A DNA stretch of 64,000 bases, from contig CAIIXF020000012.1 in NCBI GenBank assembly GCA_903813345.2, positions 18,731,520 to 18,795,519 of the forward strand, in the 5' to 3' direction. The notes under the pieces were generated by a model. The model searched no databases and was not told where the DNA came from. It saw only the letters and a program-made list of their open reading frames with translations. This document shows positions 24,057-34,449 of the stretch, one piece after another (within the stretch, counting starts at the first letter, position 1; the number at the start of each line of letters is the position of its first letter). A program made the translations under genes and the position numbers. The DNA is from Owenia fusiformis (Eukaryota > Annelida > Polychaeta > Sabellida > Oweniidae).

Positions 24057-24745
24057 AAAACATGACTTTATGGAAACCATCTGATTAATAAAAAAAAATC
24101 AACATCACATTTACAGCTTCCTCAATTTTTTAGTTTCAAAAGATGTACTAAATAGTGTTAGGTTGCCAGGCTGAGAACATCTTCCCAAGAATCTATGCAA
24201 CCTTATGCAGTCATCATTTCCACATCATCATTGCACACAGAATATCTTTCTAACAATACATTCAAAAGATAGGGAGACGCATTAAGGACTAAGGCACACC
24301 CAAAGAGTACATTAAATCAATAGAATTAAGGTTGTGATTAATAAGAATCATTGCTTATGAAAACTCTTGGAAATGTAGGAAAATTCAGAATGGATATATT
24401 TTTAATACTCACATAATAGTACATTTCCTCTTCTTTAACTTCTTATCTCAGACATAAATTCATCTTCTGAAAGTACAAAATGGGGTTCATGATTTAGATC
24501 TAAATCATTTGAGCAGCTCTTGCTATTTTTGAGTATGTATGTTTGGTATTTTGATGCAATCCTCAATGGATTCACATGTTTCTCTATTAATAAATTCATT
24601 TGTTGAAATTAAGAGATCTCTAAAACACTAAATGATATACTACATTCCCTTTTTAAACTCAAAAAGTAGAAAACAGCAATTGTGAATAATTCCAAATGAA
24701 ATAAGATTATTTTAGTCAATATTCAAACATATGAACCCTCACATA

Positions 24746-24935
24746 GAGAGACTGATTGAGAGAGTGAATGAGTAAGTGAACTTCTGAATGAGAGTGAGAG
24801 AATGACTTTAAGGAAGTGAGTGACTTACTAAGTGACTGAGTAAGTAACTTGCTGGGTGGCTGGATGGCGGGCTTGCTGGCTGGCTTGCTGGGTGGCTGGG
24901 TGGCTGGATGGCGGGCTTGCTGAGTGGCTGGCTGA
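24746..24935. repeat. Low-complexity GAGT then GGCT repeats
   Basis: Irregular 'gagtgaatgagt' text passes into 'gctggctggcttgctgggtgg' text. The open frame on the minus strand (Pro/Ala/Thr/Gln-rich) is a product of this repeat. Confidence 0.7.
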
Positions 24936-24984
24936 TCAACTCCACATTTTGGAGATAAGCTTAAACATAAGTTAAGATGTAAGT

Positions 24985-26090
24985 TAACTACAGCCCATTT
25001 CAGTTTTATTTCGTCAGTAGAACCCCAAAAATATGAAATCAGGAGACCATTGTGCAATAATATTTGGAAAAGTATATTCATATTGTACATGAATGACATT
25101 TGTATATTTCAGATTATTTAGTTCTGTTTTGTGCAATAAGCCTGTGCCCTCTTATAATGAATTTCAGCCATGTTACAAAGTATCTTTTTGAAAATACTAT
25201 GGCAGAGAAGCATACATGCTATCTATTGCAAGACTTATGCCTGGCACAACCGTCACCAGGTTATTAAGTGTTTTTAAGTTTCGCAAGGATCTTGCCATGG
25301 CCGTGGTAGTGTTATCGCGAAAGCCTGGTATAATCGTGACAATGCTATACTATATTGCAAGGCTTGTCACGACCGTGGTAATGTTAAAGCACGATATGAC
25401 TGTGACAATGGTTATATTAAATAGCATTTAGAAGCATTGTAAATTTCATAGAATGATTAACTACCTTAAATATGTGAATCTAGACTTCCGTATACATGAA
25501 CATGGTACTCACGTACATTGAAACGTGAACTTTTAGATTCATTTAGAGTCCATTTCACTGTTTCATTGCGTCAGTAGAATGGCAAAAATAAGAAATTGGG
25601 AGACCATTGTGCAATAATATATGGAAAAGTATATTCATAATGTACATGAATGACATTTGTATATTTCAGATTTTTTAGTTTTATGTGCAGTAAGCCTGTG
25701 CCGTCTTGTAATATGAAGAATTTCAGCCATGTTAATCTTATTGAAAATAACATGGCAGAGAAGCATCCCAATATAAGAGGCCACACACTTTATAAGCCAA
25801 ACTAGAAGCAATCCAAGATATACAAATGTCATTCATGTACATTATGAATATACTTTTCCATATATTATTGCACAATGGTCTCTCAATTTCTTATTTTTGC
25901 CGTTCTATCTACTGACGAAATGAAGCAGTGAAATGGACTCTAGTCTTCTTAGTTTTTTGTGCAGTAAGCGATGTTATCTTTTTGCAGGTTAAACAAATGT
26001 CATTTATGTACAATAGGAATATATTTTTCAATTATTATTGCAAAATGATCTTTTGATTTTACGCAATAAAACACTGAAATGGGCGATAAT
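24985..26090. mobile_element. Nested foldback composite
   Basis: GCCCATTTCAG at 24989 and CTGAAATGGGC at 26077 are outer inverted ends. Inside, 25546-25660 and 25815-25945 form ~115-bp inverted arms (CCATTTCACTG, CGTCAGTAGA, CCATTGTGCAATAATATATG, GTACATGAATGACATTTGTA). A separate 25216-25430 segment matches the element at 57505-58638. Probably elements inserted into one another. Confidence 0.55.
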
Positions 26091-26639
26091 AGAGAGATCT
26101 GCTCACTATTACGGGAAATTCACGAGTTTATGTGGAATTTATCTGTCAAAAACATTATCATGTTTGATCCTCGTTTAGTCTAGTTTACTTTGAGCAACTT
26201 CTTACCTTCAAATCTGCTATCTTGACTACAAACTGAGTACAAAACCTCCACTGAGTTTACCACGTGAGGGTACAACAATATTGAATTTCGGCCAGTCAGT
26301 ATGCCATAATGATTGCTCCCAAAAATAGCACGGGCTAGGAGCGCTCTGATTGGTTGGATTTACAGCACGGGTTAGGAGCGTCTATTGTTTGGATTTCGAA
26401 CCTCAAACCCGGGTTCAATAGAAATTCAAACACGTGCTACACATCTTAGCACGTGCTACACATCTTAGCACGTATGGCACGGGTGCAATGTGTATTCGGC
26501 ATGGAGTGCTTCTGCCATTTTTGGAAAACATTTGTTTGGCCAATCTTATCAGTTTTTCTTCGGAATGAAGCTGTTGACTCTTTATGAGACAAACAGCATA
26601 GACATGTAATTCAAGTTCATTTGGAGAATAATGAGCAAG

Positions 26640-27143
26640 GTCTCAATTACCGAAACGGTTCGTTTTGGTAACAAAATGTGGAACGTCAAAGGTACAATTT
26701 TTCTTTTTTCCTTATTTCACGCGTTGTAGGCAGAATCCACACGACATTTTTCTCACAAACGTATATCAGTATCATATGTTTTAGAAAATGTACATGTTTG
26801 CGAAAAAACTCTGAAGACAACAGAATCGCCGATTTAATTCCTCACTTAAGTTACATAAACGGTTTGAATTAAAAGTGCAGACCTTAACTGTTTTTCGAAA
26901 AACCGTTTATGTAGCTAAAGTGAGGAATTAAATAGACGATTCTGTTGTCTTCTGAACTATTTGTTCGCAAATATGATCATTTTCTTAAACATATGATACT
27001 GATACACATTTGTTTTAAAAATGTCCGGGGAATTCTGCCTACAACGTGTGGAATAAGGAAAAAAGAAAAATAGCACATTCGATGTTCCGACATTTTGTTA
27101 CCAAAACGAACCATTTCGGTAACCAGCGTAATCGAGTGGATCA
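26640..27143. mobile_element. Foldback element F2, copy 2
   Basis: Same family as 20240-20715: arms meet near 26880 (CGGTTTGAATTAAAAG / TTTTTCGAAAAACCG) and end at GGATCACCAGTG near 27143. Arms share ACAAAATGTGGAACGTC, TCTTTTTTCCTTATTTC and CGATTTAATTCCTCACTTAA. Confidence 0.65.
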
Positions 27144-27377
27144 CCAGTGCAGTTACCTATTTCCACAAAACCTGTTTTCCGATGACGCTTTATTTTTATC
27201 TTTGGCAGACTTTCCAACTCATGGAGACATATCCCAGACTATTATGGTGTCTTTTAACTAGGACTACTATGATGTCATACTATGAATGAACCATACTATA
27301 AATTATCCACAGGAAATATTTTAAATCACCAACTGATATAAATTTAATGGAGAATACATGGCTCAAAATCATGTGAA

Positions 27378-27487
27378 TCATGTGCCCGGCCGATCGAGTG
27401 TTTTGTTCAAAATTGTTTTCAGTTTGGAACAAAATACTCAATCGGCCAGGCGCCGGCCGATGAATCGCAGCAAATGCGACCCTGCAG
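27378..27487. mobile_element. GC-rich MITE of the CATCGGCCG family, truncated
   Basis: Left GCCCGGCCGATCGAGT and right ACTCAATCGGCCAGGCGCC flank an AT core; the right end continues GATGAATCGCAGCAAATGCG. The left terminal part seen at 11758 is missing. Confidence 0.6.
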
Positions 27488-27640
27488 GCATGAGGGAGAA
27501 TACTTCTTATATATTATGCAATGCACTCGCCCGCGGGTAAGTCAAAAACGCGGTCTCAATATACTCATATATATTTATGAAATAGATGTCTCCAAGTCAA
27601 AATAAATTAGGATTTCTCAAAGGTGTCCCTATATGGCGTT

Positions 27641-28312
27641 ATGGCCTAGTCACATAGCCCGGCCGATGAGGTTACGATGAGCCAGCGATGCAATTTTCAC
27701 CGAACTCGGCCGAACACCGGCCGGACATCCGTGGCGTTTGTTGCTTAAAACCGCATCGGTGGTAGCTCGGTGAAATTTTAACTTCGGAGTTAAATTTCAC
27801 CGGGCTCTCACCGGGCTCCCTCATCATGTCATCGCAGCCCCATCGTAACCACATCGGAAAACACGTCGGCCGGTGCACGGCCGAGTATCGGCCGGTGTCC
27901 CGTGCATCTGAGACAACCAGAGGACGAGGTTTTTTAATGGACAGCGGCCGAACTCCGACCGAGCTCCGGCCGATGTGGGACAGAGCATCGGTCGGTCACT
28001 GTTCAAAGCCCGTTAACAACCCGGCCGGCGATCGCACGGTGTCCTGTTACCTGCTCGGGTACCGGCCGTATTCCTTCCGATGTCCGGCCGACCTCCGGCC
28101 GGTAGTTGCTGCCACATCGGCAGAAAAACTACCATTTTGAGACAGACTCCGTACGGTCACCGGCCGGTGTTCGGTCGGTCGCCTGAAGATGTCTGGACGG
28201 AGTCCGTTCACGTCACCGAGCTCTGCTTCCGATGAGGAGAGCTCGGTGGCACCAAAAAATCCACCGAGCTCTACCGATGCCGGACATCGGCCGGGCTATG
28301 TGACTAGGCCAT
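27641..28312. mobile_element. 672-bp GC-rich element with perfect 28-bp TIRs
   Basis: The 28 bp at 27641-27668 (starting ATGGCCTAGTCACATAGCCC) are repeated as a perfect complement at 28285-28312. The interior is densely GC-rich with many CGGCCGAT-type words and stands out from the AT-rich surroundings. Frames inside have a composition dictated by the repeat words and no domain. Target duplication not clear. Confidence 0.75.
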
Positions 28313-28585
28313 TAGCAAAAGCTCAATATCTCAAGGTTCCATCATTTGCCCACATTGCTTCCTGTTTATATAAATGATCTTAATGAAGCTCTGAATCATA
28401 ACTTTTTATACTTCTATTTTCTTTCACTGTGCCACAAATGTGCTGATACACAGACATATGAACGTACAGACAGACGGACAGGTATGTGGGTGATTACAAT
28501 AGCTAAAATAGCCCGTCCATATGAGTGAATGAATACTGATTTCACTGAAAACGAAGGGTTGATGGAACCATGTAGAACAGCTCAC

Positions 28586-28699
28586 CTGTACAGTTATATT
28601 CATCATCTCGTAAAGTGAATCCATCGTTACAGCTGCATTCGTTTGTTCCGTTGTTAATTGAACAGATTTGCTCACATCCACCATCACATTCGTTTGCAT
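28586..28699 (-). CDS. EGF-like domain exon, first cassette
   Basis: TATTTAG acceptor, GTGAGC donor, phase 1 at both ends, 37 full codons. A complete six-cysteine EGF domain: NEC, GGC, QIC, NEC, SC and NC, with GFTLRDD before the last cysteine. It is the counterpart of 4563-4667. The G left by the leader exon at 37986-38061 plus AT makes Asp, giving DANEC at the domain start, a common cbEGF-like opening. In reading order the next supported exon is the unnamed domain at 12017-12319, about 16 kb away. Confidence 0.75.
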
Positions 28700-29689
28700 C
28701 TAAATAATAACATTTTTACTATAAGTTGACAAAACTATATTCTCATTGCTTTGCGTCAGACATTTTTGAGCTAAGTAGGAGCATGTAGTAAATAGTTGAA
28801 AGTTAGTTCGAAGTGGGAGAAAATGTATGTGAGAAATAAATGAATGGTGATAACTAGAATTTGTTTTAAAATTTTTTGACATTTCGAAGGTCACTGAGGG
28901 TAAAGGTCAAATCTAAAGTCAGACTTGAACTCCTGATACTTTGTTTATGGTTTCTTAAAAATAAATTTGGTCAATTTAAAGCAAGTGGAAACTGCATTTT
29001 TCAATATCTTAAAATCTTAAAAATATTTCTCAATACAACAAAAGCCCACCACTAATAGAATACTGACATCTGTTATATCAGTATACAACATTTCGGTTAA
29101 AAATTTGTAGTCTCGAACGCTGATAAACTTATTAGATAGCCCAGTTTGCACCCCATGCAGACAGATCGCCTAAAATTACATTTGTATGATGTGAGACTCG
29201 ACATTCCCCAGGAAAGTAGAAACATTTTGTCACCCATGATGCAAATCAATTTTTACTGCTAATAAATGATGAATGACAGTCCACGCCGTCTTGATATTTC
29301 AAGGTAAGTCGTTCGAAAAATGATGACGGTGATTGAAATGACGATGTAAAGATAAAACCGCAACGAAATATTTGTAGATTTCTTTGAAAAACTGAGAAAC
29401 ATACATCTCATAATGAATTTTTCAAAACAGAAAAAACATGTACATAAATAGTAAGGCATGTGGGTCCGATTCCCCCTGGTAGCATTAACATTAGTATACA
29501 TGTAAGTCATACAATTAATATTCGAAACCCAACTATTATTCAAATTTATGATCGGACATAAATTGATGTGTATTTCAATGCAATATTAATAAAGTAACAT
29601 CATACTTATGTTCGATCATAAGTTCGAATGATATTTGTATTTCAAATATAAATTGATTGACATGTATGAGACCGATATGGCGAACTGAA

Positions 29690-30315
29690 TTGAACACATG
29701 TTTCTCTAAAACCAGTCATCAAAAAATTCTGAAAATTTTACACATCGTCAATTTCGTGATTATCCTTTAAATGGTAACAGTTTAATTAGAAATATATAGT
29801 TTCCTCTTTATTGTTTTAGAAAACACATCAGACACTTCTTTTGTTCTTGGTTGTATGTTCGGAATGAAACAAAACATCTATCCGATCCTCATCATTGGAA
29901 AAAAACGACATACACAGTGTGTTCGGGTCTCTCAATATTGTTAATAAAAAAAGATGTTTACTCGTACTTTGATATTTCTCTATTTTTTCATTTTTGAATA
30001 CTTTTTGTCAAATCAACCAAATTTTCCTTTGTATTACTATAATATTGAAATATTGAGAGGTCTAAGAAAATGTTATACTATTTTGTTCCAACAAAGTTCG
30101 GAAAGATATTTTATTTCATACTCAAGAATTGGTAGAAAGGATCAAAAATCAATTGCACTAAAAATCAAAAAATTTAAGAAATATATTTAAATGATTGTTG
30201 TCAATCAGTAACCGTTACATAAAGGACCTTGTTTTTTACAGAATGTTTTCAATAATCTGAGAAAAACAATGTTGAATTCAATTCGCCATATCGATACCAA
30301 TCCTTTAAATTAAAT
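29690..30315. repeat. Interspersed repeat R1, copy 2
   Basis: Inverse-orientation relative of 7640-8170; includes GAAAACACATCAGACACTTC, GTTCGGAATGAAAC, TTTCCTTTGTATTAC and the 'caatgttgaattcaattcgccatatcg' end in plus orientation. Confidence 0.6.
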
Positions 30316-31188
30316 AAAGTGTGGGGCGAATGATTTGTACTCTCAATTTGTATTTACGAATGTAACTAATGCCTGCCGGTTACCGGATTAACTTACTATT
30401 TTACACTGTGGCTAGTCGATCTATGTGGATGCAGTCAAGCACATGTAATGTTTCGTGAGTACCCGCCTCTGTACTTTTCAATGGAAGAAATTTGCACTTA
30501 TGTTTAAATAATCTACATTTACTCATCCGTGTATATCATACTTCATTGATTTACCAAACCAAAGCAACGCTATAAACACACATTCTCTGATAATTTTACA
30601 GCGAATATATAACTCAAACGAGTTCACTCGACCAGTTTTATCACCTCGCTCATAGCTGTGAGAAGGTATGTATAATTGCAATAGGTTTACCTTATAATGG
30701 GGAATAAAACATTCAAGTAATATAATTATTTCACGTACACAAATATGTCTGTGTGAACACCCTGGGTATAGTCTGTCACGTGACTTCATGGATGACGTGT
30801 GCGCGAGTGATTCGCATTTTCTTTCGCTTGAGGTTTGTAATCACACTTTTTACATGTTTTAAGATTTTGTATCTCTGTGAAACTTGTCCCGTACCATCAA
30901 TGTCTGAAGACGATCTAATTCACCAAATATCTCATCCAAGCGTGTCCCGGTTAAAGAGAAATTCGCACTTTTGTGTCTCGCAAAATGACGTGTGCGCGAG
31001 TAAATCGAATTTTACGAAGGATGGGTGCGCGAGTCTAACATATTTATATTCATTTTAAACAATTCTGCAAGCTAGACACAATATTGATTTTGTTACAAGG
31101 TGTTCTTGGGGTATATATTTTTAAACCAAATTCAAATCATTTTTAGTAGGGGAGGGGGAGGTATCAAGATTTTACCCATCAGAATACC

Positions 31189-32670
31189 TTGCTTTGGGGA
31201 CAAATGCATGGTAGTGACGGGAATCATTACCCAAACTATTTTGGGCGCAAATCAATTTTGTATTTGACTTTCTATTATGCTGTTCTTCAATTGTTTTTTA
31301 CAAATGGAGGATCTGAGTACACGAAAGCTCATATTATATATGTAAATAATAACTCATGTAAAGTTGGATCATTAAATGTGAGTTGTGTGTGTTATGCTGA
31401 TGATCTAGCAATTCTAGCTATACACAAGAGTAAATTAATTGATCAATTAAAACTTGCTAATAATTATGCCAATAAGTGGCGATTTCAATTTAATGCTTCC
31501 AAGAGCGCAATTATGGTTTTTGGAGAGACAAAAAGTCAGAAAAAGAAAAGACAACACTCTGAAGGTACCAACATTACAATTGAAAACCTTGTAATTAATG
31601 AGGAGAATTCATATAAGCATCTTGGTGTTAATGTTTATGCAAATAATAATTCTGATAAGTTGAGGAATGTTAATGCTACAATAAGTGATGCAAGATGTAA
31701 TTTTTATGCATGTGTAGGAGCCAGAATGAGGAATGATGGTTTAAACCCCCTAATACTTTCTAAGGTTTACCAATCTGTAATGATACCTAAAATGCTATAT
31801 GGAGCAGAAGTTAGATCTTTTAATAAGCAAGAGGTTGAACTCTATGAAAAAACTCATAAACACATGTGTAAATCTATTCAGAATTTACCTCAGAATACAC
31901 CAAATGATGCATGCTTGGCATTATTGGGGTGGAGAGGAATATTATATAATATTGAGCTATGTAAGCTAATGTTCTGTTTCAACATATTGTCCTTGGGTGC
32001 CAGTAATATTTATAGAAACATTTTTATATTTAGAGTGTTTGAATGTTTAGTGAATCATCAAGCAGGTGGTATTACTAAAGAGTATATTACTATTTTAAAT
32101 AAATATAAATTGTTGGACAATGTTGTGAGCTTCATGTACAATGGTTGTATAAATATGTCAAAGTTTCTTTGGAAAAAAATATGTAAGAACAATGTTAGGG
32201 ATTTTGAATTTAATAGTTGGAGACAATCTTTATCAATGAGTATTCAACTTCAAGATTTTAGAACTGTACAGTTGCATGTTGACATTCCTTCTATCTGGTA
32301 TTACTTAGGACTTAAACATCCTGAACTTAAGCAAAAATGTAATATGATGATTAAGTTGCTATGTGGTATACATACTTTAGAAATTAACAACCATGGTTTA
32401 CCTAGAGAAAATAGGGAATGTAAGAAATGCAATAATAACTCATTAGAGGATCTTTATCATTTTATTATGGGTTGTGATAATTATGTTGATATCAGAAAGA
32501 TTATGATTGAAAATTTGATTAAGGAAAATCCTACATTTAAGAAACTTCCATGTGAGGTATTATATAACATCATTTTAGGCATGGAGTTTCCAATGAAAAA
32601 TTGGGATAATGTTTTGATTATTTCATGTAAGAGTGTCTCAATTATGTACCAAAGAAGATTTTTTAGCTGA
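31189..32670 (+). pseudogene. 5'-truncated non-LTR retrotransposon ORF (RT C-terminal part)
   Basis: A 493-codon open frame. The reverse transcriptase part starts near residue 50 and shows the catalytic box CYADDLAILA at about residues 66-75, then NASKSAIMVFGE (RT motif D region). The C-terminus has a CKKC…H…C zinc-knuckle-like cluster (C-x2-C-x9-H-x4-C) near residue 430, common in LINE ORF2 proteins. The endonuclease and the N-terminal half of RT are missing, so it cannot be autonomous. The first ~45 codons look like flanking DNA. A (TAAA)-type tail ends the copy at 32814-32858. Its long intact frame suggests a young insertion. Confidence 0.85.
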
Positions 32671-32813
32671 TTTACCAATGTATCCATTGTTATGTTGGGT
32701 CTAAATTTTGCCCATGTATACATGTATAATTCATGATATTGTAATTGTCTAATTAGCATAAGGTATAGTGTAAGATTGTTTTAATTGTCAAACTATTCTT
32801 CAGTATTGGAGGC

Positions 32814-32856
<43 letters not shown>

Positions 32857-32917
32857 ATATTGCTACATTTATAGCGAACATTGATTTCTGAGTCTGTAAA
32901 AACAAAGTATGTGGGAT

Positions 32918-33156
32918 CACCCTTGGTATACGCAGCTGACGAAATGGACCGGTATGGGTCAAAAGCTGGACCTGTACGGGTGAACTTTGGGGGTACTTAA
33001 AATCATTCGGAGGGATCATATATTTCAACTTAGATACGAAGAAGTCAATATTGAGCAAGTTATAGCTGTTTTAAATTCAAATAAAACCGTTAACCCGTAC
33101 CGGTCCAGCTTTTGACCCGTACTGATCCATTTTGTCAGCTGCGTATACCAAGGGTG
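32918..33156. mobile_element. 239-bp MITE with 5-bp TSD
   Basis: CACCCTTGGTATACGCAGCT at the left and its complement at the right form ~65-bp inverted repeats. GGGAT flanks both sides (32913-32917, 33157-33161). The terminal CACCCTTGGTATA closely matches the CACCCTGGGTATA of the host element 30758-33863, so the two probably use related transposases. Confidence 0.8.
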
Positions 33157-34258
33157 GGGATGCGGAAGAAGTTAGAAGCTCCTATAATTATTTGATATTA
33201 CTTGGTATCATGGGCTTCCCCTTACTATTCCTTACATGGTTCTGATCGTGGCGGATGCTGAGTAACCACATAACAACTCTGACCCCCCCCCCCCCTTGTA
33301 TGGGATGTCAATAAATGAATATGCTGCCGGTTTTATGAGACCGCCAAAAATTTAATTCAATTTTTGGTTCAAATTTTAATTCACCTGCAATGCCGGACAG
33401 CCCTACAAGCTATTTCAAAACATTTATTGTCATTAAACGTAGACATGTATGTGCCATACATGAAACATCTACAAAATAGCAAACTATTCTTTAACATACT
33501 ACTTTAAGATGACAAAAACAAATGTCACGTGAGTTGTATTCTGCCTTAGCTTGCAGAATTGTCTCAAGTGAATAAAAATATTTTAGACTCGCGCACCCAT
33601 CCTTCGTAAAATTCGATTTACTCGCGCACACGTCATTTTGCGAGACACAAAAGTGCGAATTTCTCTTTAACCGGGACACGCTTGGATGAGATATTTGGTG
33701 AATTAGATCGTCTTCAGACATTGATGGTACGGGACAAGTTTCACAGAGATACAAAATCTTAAAACATGTAAAAAGTGTGATTACAAACCTCAAGCGAAAG
33801 AAAATGCGAATCACTCGCGCACACGTCATCCATGAAGTCACGTGACAGACTATACCCAGGGTGGTGAAGTAAAATACAAATACAACGCATTTTATAATAT
33901 TTTTGGGGTTATGGTATGAAATATCCGCTTTAAAAAAGCAATTTAATTATGATGTATCATGTGGATTAGTAGACGTGCTAATTGGATTCAATGAACAGAC
34001 TGGCTAGGTTTTAATTGAATCATTTTGAATGTGTGTATTTTTAATATTTTACATATATTTCTTAAACGCTCTCATTGGATACATCAGGAAGAAACAAATA
34101 TGGTTACATATAAACTTGAGTTGGGACAATAATTCAACAAAAATATAATTTTACAGTAGTATATGGTGAATATTTGATGCCCGACGATAATCTGATGTTT
34201 ACTCAAGATAATGGACATCTTGATTTTATTTTCAATATATATCACAACTATTTTGTAG

Positions 34259-34367
34259 ATGGATCTGGTTGTCCGCGTACAGCCAGTGGAGGAAACTGCC
34301 CCAACACGCCACATGTGCGATGAATGCGGCAACCTTTTCAATAGCAAAATCGCACTAAAAACGCATG
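34259..34367 (+). CDS. C2H2 zinc-finger exon-like segment
   Basis: ATG directly follows TTTTGTAG, and GTAAAG follows the last base. The 36 codons read MDLVVRVQPVEE first and then CDECGNLFNSKIALKTH, a good C2H2 half-finger to full finger (C-x2-C-x12-H when extended). The exon ends in phase 1 right after His, so the second His would lie in another exon not found here. It sits just left of a repeat-rich element (34450-36436), so it may be a captured or transposon-borne exon rather than part of a host gene. Confidence 0.4.
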
Positions 34368-34449
34368 GTAAAGAACCATGGCCTCCTCCATCAATGTGCT
34401 ATTGCAATACTTATAGCGAAGCCTGTGTTGATCAGGACCATTTTTATTA

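Larger units (their letters stand above)
30758..33863. mobile_element. 3.1-kb element with ~300-bp TIRs and 5-bp TSD
   Basis: The first ~300 bp (CACCCTGGGTATAGTCTGTC…) are repeated as a nearly identical complement at the end (33560-33863), with similarity fading over a further ~30 bp. GTGAA occurs directly outside both ends (30753-30757 and 33864-33868), a 5-bp target duplication. Inside lie a LINE fragment (about 31330-32858) and a 239-bp element (32918-33156). The matching frames in the two arms (SMSEDDLIHQISHPSVSRL) are arm sequence, not two genes. A 5-bp duplication and CAC-initial ends are features of Transib/RAG-type transposons, but the rest of a Transib end is not evident. Confidence 0.75.

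Noticed and set aside
24716-25099. Pro/Ala/Thr/Gln-rich 127-codon frame
   Set aside because: Derived from GGCT and GAGT simple repeats.
27672-28140. GC-rich frames with many Arg/Pro/Gly
   Set aside because: Composition dictated by CGGCCGAT words in a TIR element.
30753-31058. 101-codon frame and its twin at 33491-33841 as a gene pair
   Set aside because: They are the two arms of one terminal inverted repeat; no domain.
31189-31330. First ~45 codons of the LINE frame as retrotransposon protein
   Set aside because: No match to RT motifs upstream of the YADD box; probably flanking DNA in an accidental open frame.
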